From NCBI RefSeq assembly GCF_003331145.1, contig NZ_QLVE01000004.1:186001-250000 (forward strand): 64,000 nt of DNA, in the 5' to 3' direction. Within the stretch, counting starts at the first letter, position 1. Each line of letters starts with the position of its first letter. The DNA comes from Exiguobacterium sp. TNDT2. GTDB taxonomy: Bacteria; Bacillota; Bacilli; Exiguobacteriales; Exiguobacteriaceae. The notes below the pieces were generated by a model. It saw nothing but the letters and a program-made list of their open reading frames with translations, had not been told where the DNA came from and ran no database searches. This document shows positions 9,606 through 18,751 of this stretch, piece by piece. The translations under genes were made by a program, and so were the position numbers.

Positions 9606-9634
9606 TTGCCGGATTGACGGACATATGCTATAGT
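9606..9634 (+). promoter_or_regulatory. Sigma-A-type promoter for rpsB
   Basis: TTGCCG (9606-9611) and TATAGT (9629-9634) are separated by exactly 17 bases, directly after the stop of the swrB-like gene. This would separate rpsB expression from the flagellar operon. Transcription would start near 9641, leaving a leader of about 115 bases. Confidence 0.7.
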
Positions 9635-9640
9635 ATTTTT

Positions 9641-9754
9641 TGGTGTTAAACACATCACACACGTCTCGGGATGGTATTCCTCGGTGCCGAAAGGTCGGAA
9701 TACAACGATGAACGAGGCGGAGGACTTTTTTAAACCACAAGGAGGAAATTTATC
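9641..9754 (+). promoter_or_regulatory. Structured rpsB leader (candidate autoregulatory RNA)
   Basis: The leader can fold into an outer stem of CGTCTCG (9662-9668) with CGAGGCG (9713-9719, one G-U pair) that encloses GTATTCC (9674-9680) with GGAATAC (9697-9703). Inside that, TCGG and CCGA can pair. A run of six T (9725-9730) follows. This compact nested fold before a ribosomal protein gene suggests control by S2 or by attenuation; that role is an inference. Confidence 0.5.
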
Positions 9755-10495
9755 ATGGCAGTAATTTCAATGAAACAATTGCTCGAAGCTGGTGTACACT
9801 TCGGTCACCAGACACGCCGTTGGAACCCAAAAATGGCGAAATACATCTTCACGGAGCGTAACGGCATCTACATCATCGACCTTCAAAAAACGGTCAAAAA
9901 AGTAGACGAAGCTTACAACTTCGTTCGTGAACTCGCGGCAGAAGGCGGAAACGTCCTCTTCGTAGGTACGAAAAAACAAGCTCAAGACACAATCAAAGAA
10001 GAAGCACTCCGTTCAGGTATGTACTTCATCAATGAGCGTTGGTTGGGTGGAACTCTCACTAACTTCTCAACAATCAAAAAGCGGATCAACCGCTTGAAGC
10101 AGCTTGAGAAAATGGAAGCTGACGGTACGTTCGAAGTACTTCCTAAGAAAGAAGTCATCATCTTGAAAAAAGAAATGACACGTCTTGAGAAGTTCCTCGG
10201 CGGAATCAAGGACATGCCAGGTGTTCCTGATGCCCTCTTCATCGTTGACCCACGTAAAGAGCGTATTGCGATTGCAGAAGCTCACAAATTGAACATCCCA
10301 ATCGTTGCGATTGTCGACACAAACTGTGACCCAGACGAAATCGACTACGTCATTCCAGCGAACGACGATGCGATTCGTGCGGTTAAATTGCTCACTTCTA
10401 AGATGGCAGACGCGATCATCGAAGCGAAGCAAGGCGAAGAAGAAGTAGCTGAAGAAGCAGTAGCTCCAGAAGCTGAAGCGACAGAAGCTGAGTAA
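9755..10495 (+). CDS. rpsB: Ribosomal protein S2
   Basis: S2 is a late-assembling protein of the small ribosomal subunit. The 246-residue protein begins [27 protein letters not shown], the S2 signature shown here only in part: [19 protein letters not shown]. It ends in an acidic alanine/glutamate-rich tail ([18 protein letters not shown]). A strong AAGGAGGA lies before the ATG. The codon choice is more restricted than in the flanking flagellar genes, as expected for a highly expressed gene. A terminator follows. Confidence 0.98.
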   Translation: MAVISMKQLLEAGVHFGHQTRRWNPKMAKYIFTERNGIYIIDLQKTVKKVDEAYNFVRELAAEGGNVLFVGTKKQAQDTIKEEALRSGMYFINERWLGGTLTNFSTIKKRINRLKQLEKMEADGTFEVLPKKEVIILKKEMTRLEKFLGGIKDMPGVPDALFIVDPRKERIAIAEAHKLNIPIVAIVDTNCDPDEIDYVIPANDDAIRAVKLLTSKMADAIIEAKQGEEEVAEEAVAPEAEATEAE

Positions 10496-10508
10496 TCAGT
10501 CAGACAAC

Positions 10509-10544
10509 AGGTGATAAAGGGAAAGCCTTTTATCACCTTTTTTT
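10509..10544 (+). terminator. Rho-independent terminator after rpsB
   Basis: AGGTGATAAAGG pairs with CCTTTTATCACCT, with one bulged T, and is followed by TTTTTTT. It is probably partial, because tsf lies 70 bases on and usually shares the operon; no clear separate tsf promoter was recognised. Confidence 0.85.
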
Positions 10545-10612
10545 AGGACACGTATATAAAGCCTTAGTGCTTTTTCTTAAAAAATCGTAAGTTTTACAAG
10601 GAGGAATTTCCG

Positions 10613-11494
10613 ATGGCAGTTACAGCAGCAATGGTAAAAGAACTTCGTGAAAAAACAGGCGCAGGTATGCTCGATTGCAAAAAAGCACTCACTGAAACAA
10701 ATGGTGATATGCAAGCAGCAATCGACTTCCTTCGTGAAAAAGGGATCGCGAAAGCAGCAGCTAAAGGCGATCGCATCGCAGCAGAAGGTTTGACGGCAGT
10801 AGCGGTTGACGGCAACAAAGCTACACTCGTAGAAGTTAACTCAGAAACAGACTTCGTTGCGAAAAACGAGAAGTTCCAAACACTCGTTTCAGACGTTGCG
10901 AATGCAGTTCTTACTTCAGGCGCAACTTCAGTCGAAGCGGCACTCGCTTCTGAGTTCGTAGCAGGTAAAACACTCGAGACGCACATTCAAGAAGAAGCTT
11001 CGACAATCGGAGAGAAAATCTCACTCCGTCGTATCGCTGTCCTCGAAAAAGCTGACGATGCAGTCTTCGGCACGTACCTTCACATGGGTGGACGCATCGG
11101 TTCGATCGTCATTATCGACGGTACAACTGACGAGACGGTTGCGAAAGATGTAGCGATGCACGTCGCAGCAGCACGCCCACTTTACGCGACACGCGACGAA
11201 GTATCGGCTGAAGAAGCAGATCGTGAGAAGAAAGTCTTGACTGAGCAAGCCCTCAACGAAGGCAAGCCTGCCAACATCGTCGAGAAGATGATTGCGGGAC
11301 GTATGAACAAGTACTTCGAGGAAATCTGCCTCGTCGACCAAACATTCGTTAAAGATGCTGACTTCAAAGTTGGGAAATATGTAGAGTCTAAAGGTGGCCG
11401 TGTCAACTCATTCGTACGTTTCGAAGTTGGAGAAGGTATGGAAAAACGCGAAGAAAACTTTGCTGAAGAAGTAATGAACCAACTTAAAAAATAA
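10613..11494 (+). CDS. tsf: Elongation factor Ts
   Basis: EF-Ts is the guanine-nucleotide exchange factor that recycles EF-Tu from GDP to GTP. The 293-residue protein has the N-terminal UBA-like domain ([19 protein letters not shown]), the conserved core motif [15 protein letters not shown] near residue 75, and the C-terminal dimerisation region. AAGGAGGAA lies 7 bases before the ATG. It follows rpsB, as in most bacteria. Confidence 0.98.
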   Translation: MAVTAAMVKELREKTGAGMLDCKKALTETNGDMQAAIDFLREKGIAKAAAKGDRIAAEGLTAVAVDGNKATLVEVNSETDFVAKNEKFQTLVSDVANAVLTSGATSVEAALASEFVAGKTLETHIQEEASTIGEKISLRRIAVLEKADDAVFGTYLHMGGRIGSIVIIDGTTDETVAKDVAMHVAAARPLYATRDEVSAEEADREKKVLTEQALNEGKPANIVEKMIAGRMNKYFEEICLVDQTFVKDADFKVGKYVESKGGRVNSFVRFEVGEGMEKREENFAEEVMNQLKK

Positions 11495-11496
11495 TC

Positions 11497-11514
11497 TGCA
11501 TCACCCGTGATGCA
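11497..11514 (+). repeat. Perfect inverted repeat after tsf
   Basis: TGCATCAC and GTGATGCA are separated by two bases, immediately after the tsf stop. No T-run follows, so on its own it is more likely an mRNA 3'-end stabilising stem than a terminator. The true terminator starts 10 bases further on. Confidence 0.7.
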
Positions 11515-11523
11515 ATCAAAATT

Positions 11524-11580
11524 GGGAACACGTCTGTATAACCTTGAGTTAGTTCGTTAAGGGAGCGTGTTCCCTTTTTT
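11524..11580 (+). terminator. Terminator after tsf with a long loop
   Basis: GGGAACACG (11524-11532) pairs with CGTGTTCCC (11566-11574), followed by six T. The 33-base loop contains CCTT and AAGG that can form a second small stem. It lies just before the pyrH ribosome binding site. Confidence 0.75.
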
Positions 11581-11600
11581 CAAGCAAGAGGAGGCAAAGT

Positions 11601-12326
11601 ATGGAACCGAAATATAAGCGAATTGTGTTAAAATTGAGTGGGGAAGCGCTCGCTGGAGATCAAGGGTACGGGATTGACCCGGCCATCGTCAATTCAATTT
11701 CCGGGCAAATTAAAGAGTTGGTCGCCATGGGCGTCGAAGTTGCTGTCGTCGTAGGTGCCGGGAATATCTGGCGCGGGAAGACCGGCAGCGAGCTCGGCAT
11801 GGACCGGGCGAATGCGGATTACATGGGCATGCTCGCCACAGTATTGAATTCGCTCGCGCTACAAGATAGCCTCGAAACGAACGGTGTCCAAACTCGCGTC
11901 CAAACCTCAATTGAAATGCGCCAAGTGGCTGAACCGTACATTCGTCGCCGGGCGATGCGTCACCTTGAAAAAGGACGTGTCGTTATCTTCGCGGCAGGGA
12001 CGGGGAACCCGTACTTCTCGACAGACACGACAGCGGCACTTCGCGCAGCGGAGATCGAAGCTGATGTGATCTTGATGGGAAAAAACAATGTCGACGGCGT
12101 CTATTCGGCCGATCCGAAACTTGTTCCGGATGCAGTCAAATACGACACGCTCACGTACTTGGACGTTTTAAAAGACGGTCTCCAAGTGATGGACTCGACA
12201 GCCACGTCACTATGTATGGACAACCATATCCCACTGATTGTATTCTCATTGCTTGAAGAAGGAAACATCAAACGTGTCGTACTCGGGGAACATATCGGGA
12301 CGGTAGTAGGAGGAATCAATTCATGA
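11601..12326 (+). CDS. pyrH: UMP kinase
   Basis: PyrH phosphorylates UMP to UDP in pyrimidine nucleotide synthesis and belongs to the amino-acid-kinase fold family. The 241-residue product has the family start [15 protein letters not shown], the glycine-rich [10 protein letters not shown] loop near residue 52, and the [16 protein letters not shown] segment near residue 135. AGAGGAGG precedes the ATG. Its TGA overlaps the ATG of frr (ATGA), indicating coupled translation. Confidence 0.97.
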   Translation: MEPKYKRIVLKLSGEALAGDQGYGIDPAIVNSISGQIKELVAMGVEVAVVVGAGNIWRGKTGSELGMDRANADYMGMLATVLNSLALQDSLETNGVQTRVQTSIEMRQVAEPYIRRRAMRHLEKGRVVIFAAGTGNPYFSTDTTAALRAAEIEADVILMGKNNVDGVYSADPKLVPDAVKYDTLTYLDVLKDGLQVMDSTATSLCMDNHIPLIVFSLLEEGNIKRVVLGEHIGTVVGGINS

Positions 12327-12883
12327 GTGTAAATGACGTATTGAAAACTGCTGAAGAGAAAATGGAGAAAGCTGTTGCCGCGCTGAAGCGTGACTTCGGG
12401 ACACTTCGGACGGGACGTGCGAGCGCGTCGATCTTGGACCCGGTTCAAGTTGATTACTACGGCGTACCGACACCGCTCAATCAAGTAGCGAACATCAATA
12501 CACCGGAAGCACGCCTTCTCTTGATTCAACCATGGGACAAGTCGATGGTGTCTGATGTTGAAAAAGCGATTCAAAAAGCCGATCTCGGTCTTTCGCCATC
12601 GTCGGATGGGACCGTCATTCGTCTCGCGATCCCTGCTTTGACAGAAGAGCGTCGCAAAGAGCTCGTGAAAGTGACGAAGAAATATGCGGAAGAAGCGAAA
12701 GTCGCTGTCCGAAACGTTCGTCGTGACGCCAACGAGAACTTGAAGAAGCTTGAAAAAGATGGGGACTTGACTGAAGACGACCTTCGTGGTTATGCGGATG
12801 ACGTTCAATCGTTAACAGATTCGTACATCAAAAAGATTGATGAGTCTGCAGCGACGAAAGAAAAAGAAATCATGGAAGTGTAA
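12323..12883 (+). CDS. frr: Ribosome recycling factor
   Basis: RRF splits post-termination ribosomes together with EF-G. The 186-residue protein has the usual length. It carries the conserved [14 protein letters not shown] segment near residue 28 and the C-terminal helix ([20 protein letters not shown]) that is part of the tRNA-like shape. It overlaps pyrH by four bases and is followed by a weak hairpin before uppS. Confidence 0.97.
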   Translation: MSVNDVLKTAEEKMEKAVAALKRDFGTLRTGRASASILDPVQVDYYGVPTPLNQVANINTPEARLLLIQPWDKSMVSDVEKAIQKADLGLSPSSDGTVIRLAIPALTEERRKELVKVTKKYAEEAKVAVRNVRRDANENLKKLEKDGDLTEDDLRGYADDVQSLTDSYIKKIDESAATKEKEIMEV

Positions 12884-12914
12884 TCACGGAAGTGGTATAC
12901 CAAAAAGCTGTGTG

Positions 12915-12945
12915 GGGACCCTTTTACTGAGAGGGTCCCTCTTTC
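12915..12945 (+). terminator. Weak terminator-like hairpin between frr and uppS
   Basis: GGGACCCT (12915-12922) pairs with AGGGTCCC (12932-12939), but the tail is only CTTTC. It is probably a partial terminator or processing stem inside the operon. Confidence 0.5.
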
Positions 12946-12966
12946 ATACAATCAGGAGGATAGAGT

Positions 12967-13704
12967 ATGTTTAAATGGGTGAATCCTAAAACGAAGACCG
13001 AGGCGGAGCTGAGCATCCCTGAACACGTCGCCATCATCATGGACGGCAACGGCCGTTGGGCGAAAAAGCGTGGACTCCCTCGCATCATGGGTCACCGGGA
13101 AGGGATGAAATCGGTTCGAGAAGCAGTACGTACCGCTCAAGAGCTTGGCATCCGTTCGCTGACGCTCTATGCGTTCTCGACGGAGAACTGGACACGTCCA
13201 GAAGAAGAAGTCAATTTCTTGATGAAATTGCCAAAACAATTTCTAGAGACCGATTTGAAAGAATTGGACGAACAAAACGTTCGCGTTCTCGTCGCAGGCG
13301 ATGTGTCAAAACTGCCACGCGGCACGCGCGAAGCGGTCGATGAGGCCCGAACGCGTACGGCGACGAACACGGGGTTAAATCTCATTTTCGCGCTGAACTA
13401 TGGCGGGCGAGATGAACTCGTGCAAGCGATGCGACAAATTGCTGGCGATGTGGCCGCAGGGAAGATTCGACCGGATGATATTGACGATGCTACGATCGGG
13501 CAGCGTCTGATGACAAGCATGCAAGACGTCGATTTGATTATCCGGACAAGCGGTGAACAGCGCCTCTCGAACTTTTTGCTTTGGCAAGGGGCATATGCCG
13601 AACTTCATTTCACGGATGTGCTATGGCCTGAGTTCAAACGACACCATTTCGTTGAAGCAATCGAAGCGTATAATGCACGGACGCGCCGGTTTGGTGGGGT
13701 GTGA
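12967..13704 (+). CDS. uppS: Undecaprenyl diphosphate synthase
   Basis: UppS is the cis-prenyltransferase that makes the C55 lipid carrier for wall and teichoic acid synthesis. The 245-residue protein shows the catalytic loop AIIMDGNGRWA with Asp26 and the LPRIMGHREGM segment, and RTSGEQRLSNFLLWQ near residue 197. AGGAGG precedes the ATG. cdsA starts one base after its stop codon. Confidence 0.97.
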   Translation: MFKWVNPKTKTEAELSIPEHVAIIMDGNGRWAKKRGLPRIMGHREGMKSVREAVRTAQELGIRSLTLYAFSTENWTRPEEEVNFLMKLPKQFLETDLKELDEQNVRVLVAGDVSKLPRGTREAVDEARTRTATNTGLNLIFALNYGGRDELVQAMRQIAGDVAAGKIRPDDIDDATIGQRLMTSMQDVDLIIRTSGEQRLSNFLLWQGAYAELHFTDVLWPEFKRHHFVEAIEAYNARTRRFGGV

Positions 13705-13705
13705 T

Positions 13706-14503
13706 ATGAAGACTCGAATTATAACCGGGCTTTGGGCCGGAGCCATTTTCGTGACATTCATCGCTCTTGGCGGCAGTCCGTTCGTCATCTTGATGGGGGT
13801 GCTCGCCTTGATCGGACTGAGTGAGTTCACACTAATGCGTAACCATAAGCTGACGGCGTTCCCGTTCCTCGTGACGTCGCTCCTTGTGGCGTTCCCATTC
13901 GTGTTGATGTTGCTCGAGCGTCAGCTTGTCATAAGTGAATTGCCGATGTCGACGAATCAATGGATGGTGCTCGGTTTGATGCTCCTCCTGTTTTGGACGG
14001 TCGTCACGAAAAACCGCTTTACGTATGAGGACGCGAGCTTTTATTTCGTATCCGCCGTCTATCTCGTCATCGGTTTCTCGAGTTTTGCACTCGTCCGTTT
14101 GTCAGAAGACGGGCTCGTCAAAGTGCTGCTCGTTCTCTTCATGATTTGGGCGACCGATTCGGGTGCCTACTTCACAGGAAAAGCGATCGGCAAGACAAAA
14201 CTTTGGCCTTCCATCAGCCCGAACAAGACGATTGAAGGGGCGGTCGGTGGGATTATCTCTTCTATCGTCGTCGGTCTTATCTACGTGCTCGTCGAACCGG
14301 TACTGCCGCTTTTCGAAGTATTAGTACTCGCGGTCGTCGTTTCTGTCGTCGGGCAACTCGGTGATTTGGTACAATCAGCGTACAAACGTCAGTATGACGT
14401 GAAAGATTCTGGCCACCTGTTACCAGGGCATGGCGGTATATTAGACCGTTTTGACAGCATGATCGCGGTATTCACGGTCATCTGGGTATTTAATTTGTTA
14501 TAA
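13706..14503 (+). CDS. cdsA: Phosphatidate cytidylyltransferase
   Basis: CdsA makes CDP-diacylglycerol from phosphatidate and CTP, the precursor of anionic phospholipids. The 265-residue product is a string of membrane helices starting KTRIITGLWAGAIFV. It ends with the CDP-diglyceride synthetase signature region SPNKTIEGAVGG and DSGHLLPGHGGILDRFDS. The ATG at 13706, one base after the uppS stop, is preferred because GGTGGGGTG within the uppS end serves as ribosome binding site. Confidence 0.96.
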   Translation: MKTRIITGLWAGAIFVTFIALGGSPFVILMGVLALIGLSEFTLMRNHKLTAFPFLVTSLLVAFPFVLMLLERQLVISELPMSTNQWMVLGLMLLLFWTVVTKNRFTYEDASFYFVSAVYLVIGFSSFALVRLSEDGLVKVLLVLFMIWATDSGAYFTGKAIGKTKLWPSISPNKTIEGAVGGIISSIVVGLIYVLVEPVLPLFEVLVLAVVVSVVGQLGDLVQSAYKRQYDVKDSGHLLPGHGGILDRFDSMIAVFTVIWVFNLL

Positions 14504-14515
14504 AGGAGTGTCAAG

Positions 14516-15661
14516 ATGAAGCGAATCAGCTTAATCGGGGCGACTGGATCGATCGGCGTACAGACATGTGACGTCATCGAACAGCACCCCGACTTGTTTG
14601 AACTTGAGGCTTACGCCTTCGGAACGAATGTAGATGTAGCCGAGGAATGGATCAATCGCCTGCGGCCGAAATACGTGTCCGCTAAAGACATTGAAGTACT
14701 CGAACAGCTCAAGCCGCGCCTTACATACGAACCACTCTTTTTTATCGGACTTGAAGGGTTGATCGAATGTGCGACCGCAGAACGAGCTGACGTCGTCGTC
14801 ACGGCCGTCGTCGGGGCCGTCGGTCTTGAACCGACACTCGCTGCCATCGAGGCGGGGAAAGATATCGCCTTGGCAAACAAAGAGACACTCGTCACAGCGG
14901 GACATCTCGTAACGGCAGCCGTCAAGAAGTACGGCGTCAGCCTGCTTCCGGTCGATAGTGAACATTCGGCCATCTATCAATGCTTGAACGGCGAGCGCCG
15001 CGAGGACGTCTCAAAAGTCATCTTGACAGCATCAGGCGGAAGTTTCCGTGACAAGTCGCGCGAGGAATTAGAAAGCGTGACCGTCGAGGAAGCACTCGCG
15101 CATCCGAACTGGTCGATGGGTGCGAAAATCACGATCGATTCGGCGACGATGTTCAATAAAGGACTCGAAGTCATCGAAGCGCACTGGTTGTTCGATATCG
15201 ATTATAATGATATTGAAGTGGTGCTCCATCGTGAGTCGATCATCCACTCGATGGTCGAATTCAAAGATGCCGCTGTCATGGCGCAACTCGGCAACCCCGA
15301 TATGCGAGGTCCGATCCTCTATGCGTTATCGGCCCCGAAACGTCTTGAAATCGAAGGGAACAAGCGGTTAAACTTGAGAGAAATCGGAACGCTGCACTTC
15401 GCGGAAGCCGATTTGACACGTTATCCGGCGTTACGCCTCGCTTATGAGGCCGGGCGCGCCGGCGGTTCGATGCCGACCGTGCTCAATGCGGCCAACGAGG
15501 CAGCCGTCGAGCTGTTCTTGAACGGGGAGATCACGTTCCTCGATATCGAACGCATCGTCGAGCAAGCGATGGAGACACATACAGTAATTGCAGAACCGAC
15601 GCTTGAGGAGATTCTTCAAATCGACCGAGCGGTTCGAGAACAAATTCAGCAAGGAAAGTGA
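14516..15661 (+). CDS. dxr: 1-deoxy-D-xylulose 5-phosphate reductoisomerase
   Basis: DXR converts DXP to MEP, the committed step of the non-mevalonate isoprenoid pathway. It supplies the substrates of the neighbouring UppS. The 381-residue protein has the NADPH-binding loop [14 protein letters not shown] at its N terminus, [11 protein letters not shown] near residue 120 and the metal/substrate motif [13 protein letters not shown] near residue 148. AAAGGAG precedes the ATG. Confidence 0.97.
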   Translation: MKRISLIGATGSIGVQTCDVIEQHPDLFELEAYAFGTNVDVAEEWINRLRPKYVSAKDIEVLEQLKPRLTYEPLFFIGLEGLIECATAERADVVVTAVVGAVGLEPTLAAIEAGKDIALANKETLVTAGHLVTAAVKKYGVSLLPVDSEHSAIYQCLNGERREDVSKVILTASGGSFRDKSREELESVTVEEALAHPNWSMGAKITIDSATMFNKGLEVIEAHWLFDIDYNDIEVVLHRESIIHSMVEFKDAAVMAQLGNPDMRGPILYALSAPKRLEIEGNKRLNLREIGTLHFAEADLTRYPALRLAYEAGRAGGSMPTVLNAANEAAVELFLNGEITFLDIERIVEQAMETHTVIAEPTLEEILQIDRAVREQIQQGK

Positions 15662-15677
15662 AGGTGGGGAATAGACA

Positions 15678-16928
15678 ATGACGACTTTTATCGCCATCGT
15701 TTTGATGTTTGGGGTACTCATTTCGGTTCATGAATGGGGACACCTCGTCATGGCGAAACGGGCAGGGATTCTCTGTCATGAATTTGCAATCGGGTTTGGA
15801 CCGAAAATCCTCTCGTTCCGAAAAAATGAGACGCTGTATACGATTCGACTATTGCCAATCGGCGGTTATGTCAAAATGGCCGGGGAAGATTTTGAGCCGA
15901 TCGAAGTGAAGGCCGGGCAACACGTCGGATTGCGTCTGACGAGTGCCGGGACGGTCGATCGCGTCTACTTCCAGCCGGACCAGGCCAAAGACGTGCACGT
16001 CGTCGGGACGGTCGACAAGTTTGACTCGGTCCGCGAATTGAAAGTACAACTGCTCGTCGATGATGAGATTCGTGTCTATTCGCTAGAGCGGGACACGCTT
16101 CTCGTCGACCAAGGCATGGAGATTCAAATCGCGCCCTACGACCGCACGTTCGGAGCCCAGTCTGTCTGGAAACGGGTGCTTGCGATTGCAGCCGGCCCGG
16201 CGATGAACTTCGTCCTTGCCTTCATCTTGCTCGTCATCGTCGGTCTCGTCCAAGGGACACCGACGGACGATGGTCAAATCGGTACGGTCCAACCGGATTC
16301 GGCCGCTGATCAAGCAGGTCTCATGGCGGGTGACGAAGTCGTCTCGATCGAGGGACAACCAATCGATAATTGGCTCGACCTTCGAACCGTATTGGCCGAT
16401 CGTGCCGACACGCCAACCGAAGTGACGTACATTCGGGACGATGCAGAACAGACGGTGACGCTCACGCCGCAAGCGGTCGAACAAAACGGCGAGACCGTCG
16501 GGATTTTAGGCGTGACGAATGCGCTTGAGCGCTCACCGACGAAAGCCTTCACGACCGGGGCCGAGACGACGTGGACGATGTCGACGCTCATCTTCTCCGC
16601 GGTCGGTGACTTGGTGACGGGGCAGGTCGGCGTCGATCAGTTAGCCGGTCCGGTCGGGATTGTTCGCATGACCGACGAAGTGGCAGCGAGCGGATTCATC
16701 ATGCTCCTCAACTGGACGGCACTTTTATCAGTCAACTTGGCCATCTTTAACTTGTTGCCGCTCCCGGCACTCGATGGAGGACGACTCATCTTCCTCTTGT
16801 TCGAGGCGGTGCGCGGCCGGCCGATCGATCCGAAAAAGGAAGGATTCGTCCACTTTATCGGGTTCGCCTTGCTCATGCTCCTCATGTTGATCGTCACGTG
16901 GAATGATATTCAATCATTCTTTAAATAA
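15678..16928 (+). CDS. rseP: RseP/RasP, site-2 intramembrane metalloprotease
   Basis: Site-2-type zinc protease that cleaves anti-sigma factors and signal peptide remnants within the membrane. B. subtilis RasP acts on RsiW after PrsW has cut it, and a prsW gene lies at 57565 in this window. The 416-residue protein has His18-Glu19 and His22 (HEWGH) in the first helix, a PDZ domain at about residues 190-280 ([20 protein letters not shown]), and the third-helix motif LPALDGGRL near residue 365. Confidence 0.96.
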   Translation: MTTFIAIVLMFGVLISVHEWGHLVMAKRAGILCHEFAIGFGPKILSFRKNETLYTIRLLPIGGYVKMAGEDFEPIEVKAGQHVGLRLTSAGTVDRVYFQPDQAKDVHVVGTVDKFDSVRELKVQLLVDDEIRVYSLERDTLLVDQGMEIQIAPYDRTFGAQSVWKRVLAIAAGPAMNFVLAFILLVIVGLVQGTPTDDGQIGTVQPDSAADQAGLMAGDEVVSIEGQPIDNWLDLRTVLADRADTPTEVTYIRDDAEQTVTLTPQAVEQNGETVGILGVTNALERSPTKAFTTGAETTWTMSTLIFSAVGDLVTGQVGVDQLAGPVGIVRMTDEVAASGFIMLLNWTALLSVNLAIFNLLPLPALDGGRLIFLLFEAVRGRPIDPKKEGFVHFIGFALLMLLMLIVTWNDIQSFFK

Positions 16929-16975
16929 TAAAAGTAAGATCTAATCGGGTTTATAGAAGGGAAACGTTGATACCT

Positions 16976-18676
16976 ATGAAACAATCGAGACTGTTCATGC
17001 CTACGCTTCGAGAAGTGCCGGCCGATGCGGAAGCCGTCAGCCATCAGCTTCTCGTCCGTGGGGGCTTCATGCGCCAAAACGCCGCTGGGATTTATTCGTA
17101 TCTTCCACTCGGCCACCGCGTGTTACAAAAGATTCAAACGATTATCCGCGAAGAGATGAATCAGGCCGGAGCACAAGAGTTGCTCATGCCAGCGATTCAA
17201 CCGGCGGAACTGTGGGAAGAAACGGGTCGCTGGGGTATTTATGGTCCAGAGTTGATGCGATTGACCGATCGTCACGATCGTCGCTTCGCCCTCGGTGCGA
17301 CGCACGAGGAACTCATCACGTCAATCGTGCGCGATGAACTCAACTCCTACAAAAAGTTACCGGTCAACTTGTATCAGATTCAAACGAAATATCGCGACGA
17401 GCGTCGTCCACGTTTCGGACTGCTCCGGGGTCGTGAGTTCTTGATGAAAGATTCGTATTCGTTCCACGCCACACAAGATGACTTGGACGACGAATACAAG
17501 AACATGTATAACGCCTATTCCAACATCTTTGACCGCATCGGTTTAAAATATCGCCCGGTCGTAGCTGACTCGGGTGCCATCGGCGGTAAAGACACGCACG
17601 AATTCCAAGCGCTTGCCGATATCGGGGAAGACACGATCGTCTACACGGATACGTCGAACTACGCCGCCAATATCGAGATGGCAGAAACGCTCGACCGCTA
17701 TGACATGCAAGCGGCCGAAGTGCTCGCTCTCGATAAGGTCGACACGAAAGACAATAAGACGATTGAAGATGTGGCGCGCTTCTTGAACGTCGACACGAAG
17801 ACGACGATCAAGTCGGTCCTCTTCAACGTCGATGGCGAGACGGTCATGGCCATCGTGCGCGGCGATCACGAGGCAAACGACGTCAAAGTGAAGAACGCCC
17901 TCGGTGGACTTGACATCCAAATGGAAGACGAGGCGACGATCATCGACTTGTTCGGCTGTGAGCCGGGCACACTCGGACCGATTCAAGCCCCGGTCAAAGT
18001 CGTGGCCGATTACGCCGTCAAATATTTGGTCGACGCGGTATGTGGCGCCAACGAGGCGAACACCCATTATACGCACGTCAACGCCGAACGCGACTTGTCG
18101 CATTTGACGTATCACGACCTCCGTTTCGTCGTCGAAGGCGACATGGCACCTGACGAGTCGGGTCCGGTCCGCTTCGCTCGCGGGATTGAAGTCGGACAAG
18201 TGTTCAAGCTCGGCACGCGCTATTCAGAAGCGATGGGCGCAACGTTCTTGAACGAAGAAGGTCGGGCCGAGCCGCTCATCATGGGTTGCTACGGCATCGG
18301 CGTCTCACGCACATTGTCGGCTGTCATCGAGCAGCACCATGACGACCGTGGCATCGTCTGGCCGAAGAGTGTCGCACCGTTCGATGTTCATCTAATTGCC
18401 ATCAACACGAAAGACGAGGCACAGCTCGAACTCGCGAACCGCTTGTACGCTGAACTGTCTTCTACGTATGATGTGTTGTATGATGACCGTAAAGAACGGG
18501 CCGGCGTCAAGTTCGCCGATGCTGACTTGATCGGTCTCCCGATTCGTATCAATGTCGGGAAAAAAGCGAACGAAGGGATCGTCGAAGTGAAAGTACGTGC
18601 CACTGGCGAAGTCCTTGAGACGACGGTAGATGAGTTGCCACGTGTGATCACGGCGCAACTGGACGAGGCAAAATGA
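16976..18676 (+). CDS. proS: Prolyl-tRNA synthetase
   Basis: Class II aminoacyl-tRNA synthetase charging tRNA-Pro. The 566-residue form with the inserted editing domain is the long bacterial type. Motif 2 appears as [17 protein letters not shown] near residue 138, and motif 3 near [11 protein letters not shown] around residue 440. The ATG at 16976 matches the family start ([13 protein letters not shown]), but the ribosome binding site GAAGGG fits an in-frame TTG at 16967 better (5-base spacing). The start is therefore uncertain by three codons. No T-box fits in the 47-base gap upstream. Confidence 0.96.
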   Translation: MKQSRLFMPTLREVPADAEAVSHQLLVRGGFMRQNAAGIYSYLPLGHRVLQKIQTIIREEMNQAGAQELLMPAIQPAELWEETGRWGIYGPELMRLTDRHDRRFALGATHEELITSIVRDELNSYKKLPVNLYQIQTKYRDERRPRFGLLRGREFLMKDSYSFHATQDDLDDEYKNMYNAYSNIFDRIGLKYRPVVADSGAIGGKDTHEFQALADIGEDTIVYTDTSNYAANIEMAETLDRYDMQAAEVLALDKVDTKDNKTIEDVARFLNVDTKTTIKSVLFNVDGETVMAIVRGDHEANDVKVKNALGGLDIQMEDEATIIDLFGCEPGTLGPIQAPVKVVADYAVKYLVDAVCGANEANTHYTHVNAERDLSHLTYHDLRFVVEGDMAPDESGPVRFARGIEVGQVFKLGTRYSEAMGATFLNEEGRAEPLIMGCYGIGVSRTLSAVIEQHHDDRGIVWPKSVAPFDVHLIAINTKDEAQLELANRLYAELSSTYDVLYDDRKERAGVKFADADLIGLPIRINVGKKANEGIVEVKVRATGEVLETTVDELPRVITAQLDEAK

Positions 18677-18679
18677 TCG

Positions 18680-18716
18680 ATGAAGGTGACGGTTTCTTGC
18701 CGTCACCTTCATTTTT
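18680..18716 (+). terminator. Strong terminator between proS and polC
   Basis: A perfect 13-bp stem, ATGAAGGTGACGG with CCGTCACCTTCAT, has a 7-base loop and is followed by five T. It lies 4 bases after the proS stop. Confidence 0.93.
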
Positions 18717-18751
18717 CGACATCGAATGATAAAAGGGGGGACTTCTCACCC

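Noticed and set aside
16929-16975. T-box riboswitch before proS
   Set aside because: The gap is only 47 bases, too short for a T-box, and no T-box sequence or terminator is present.
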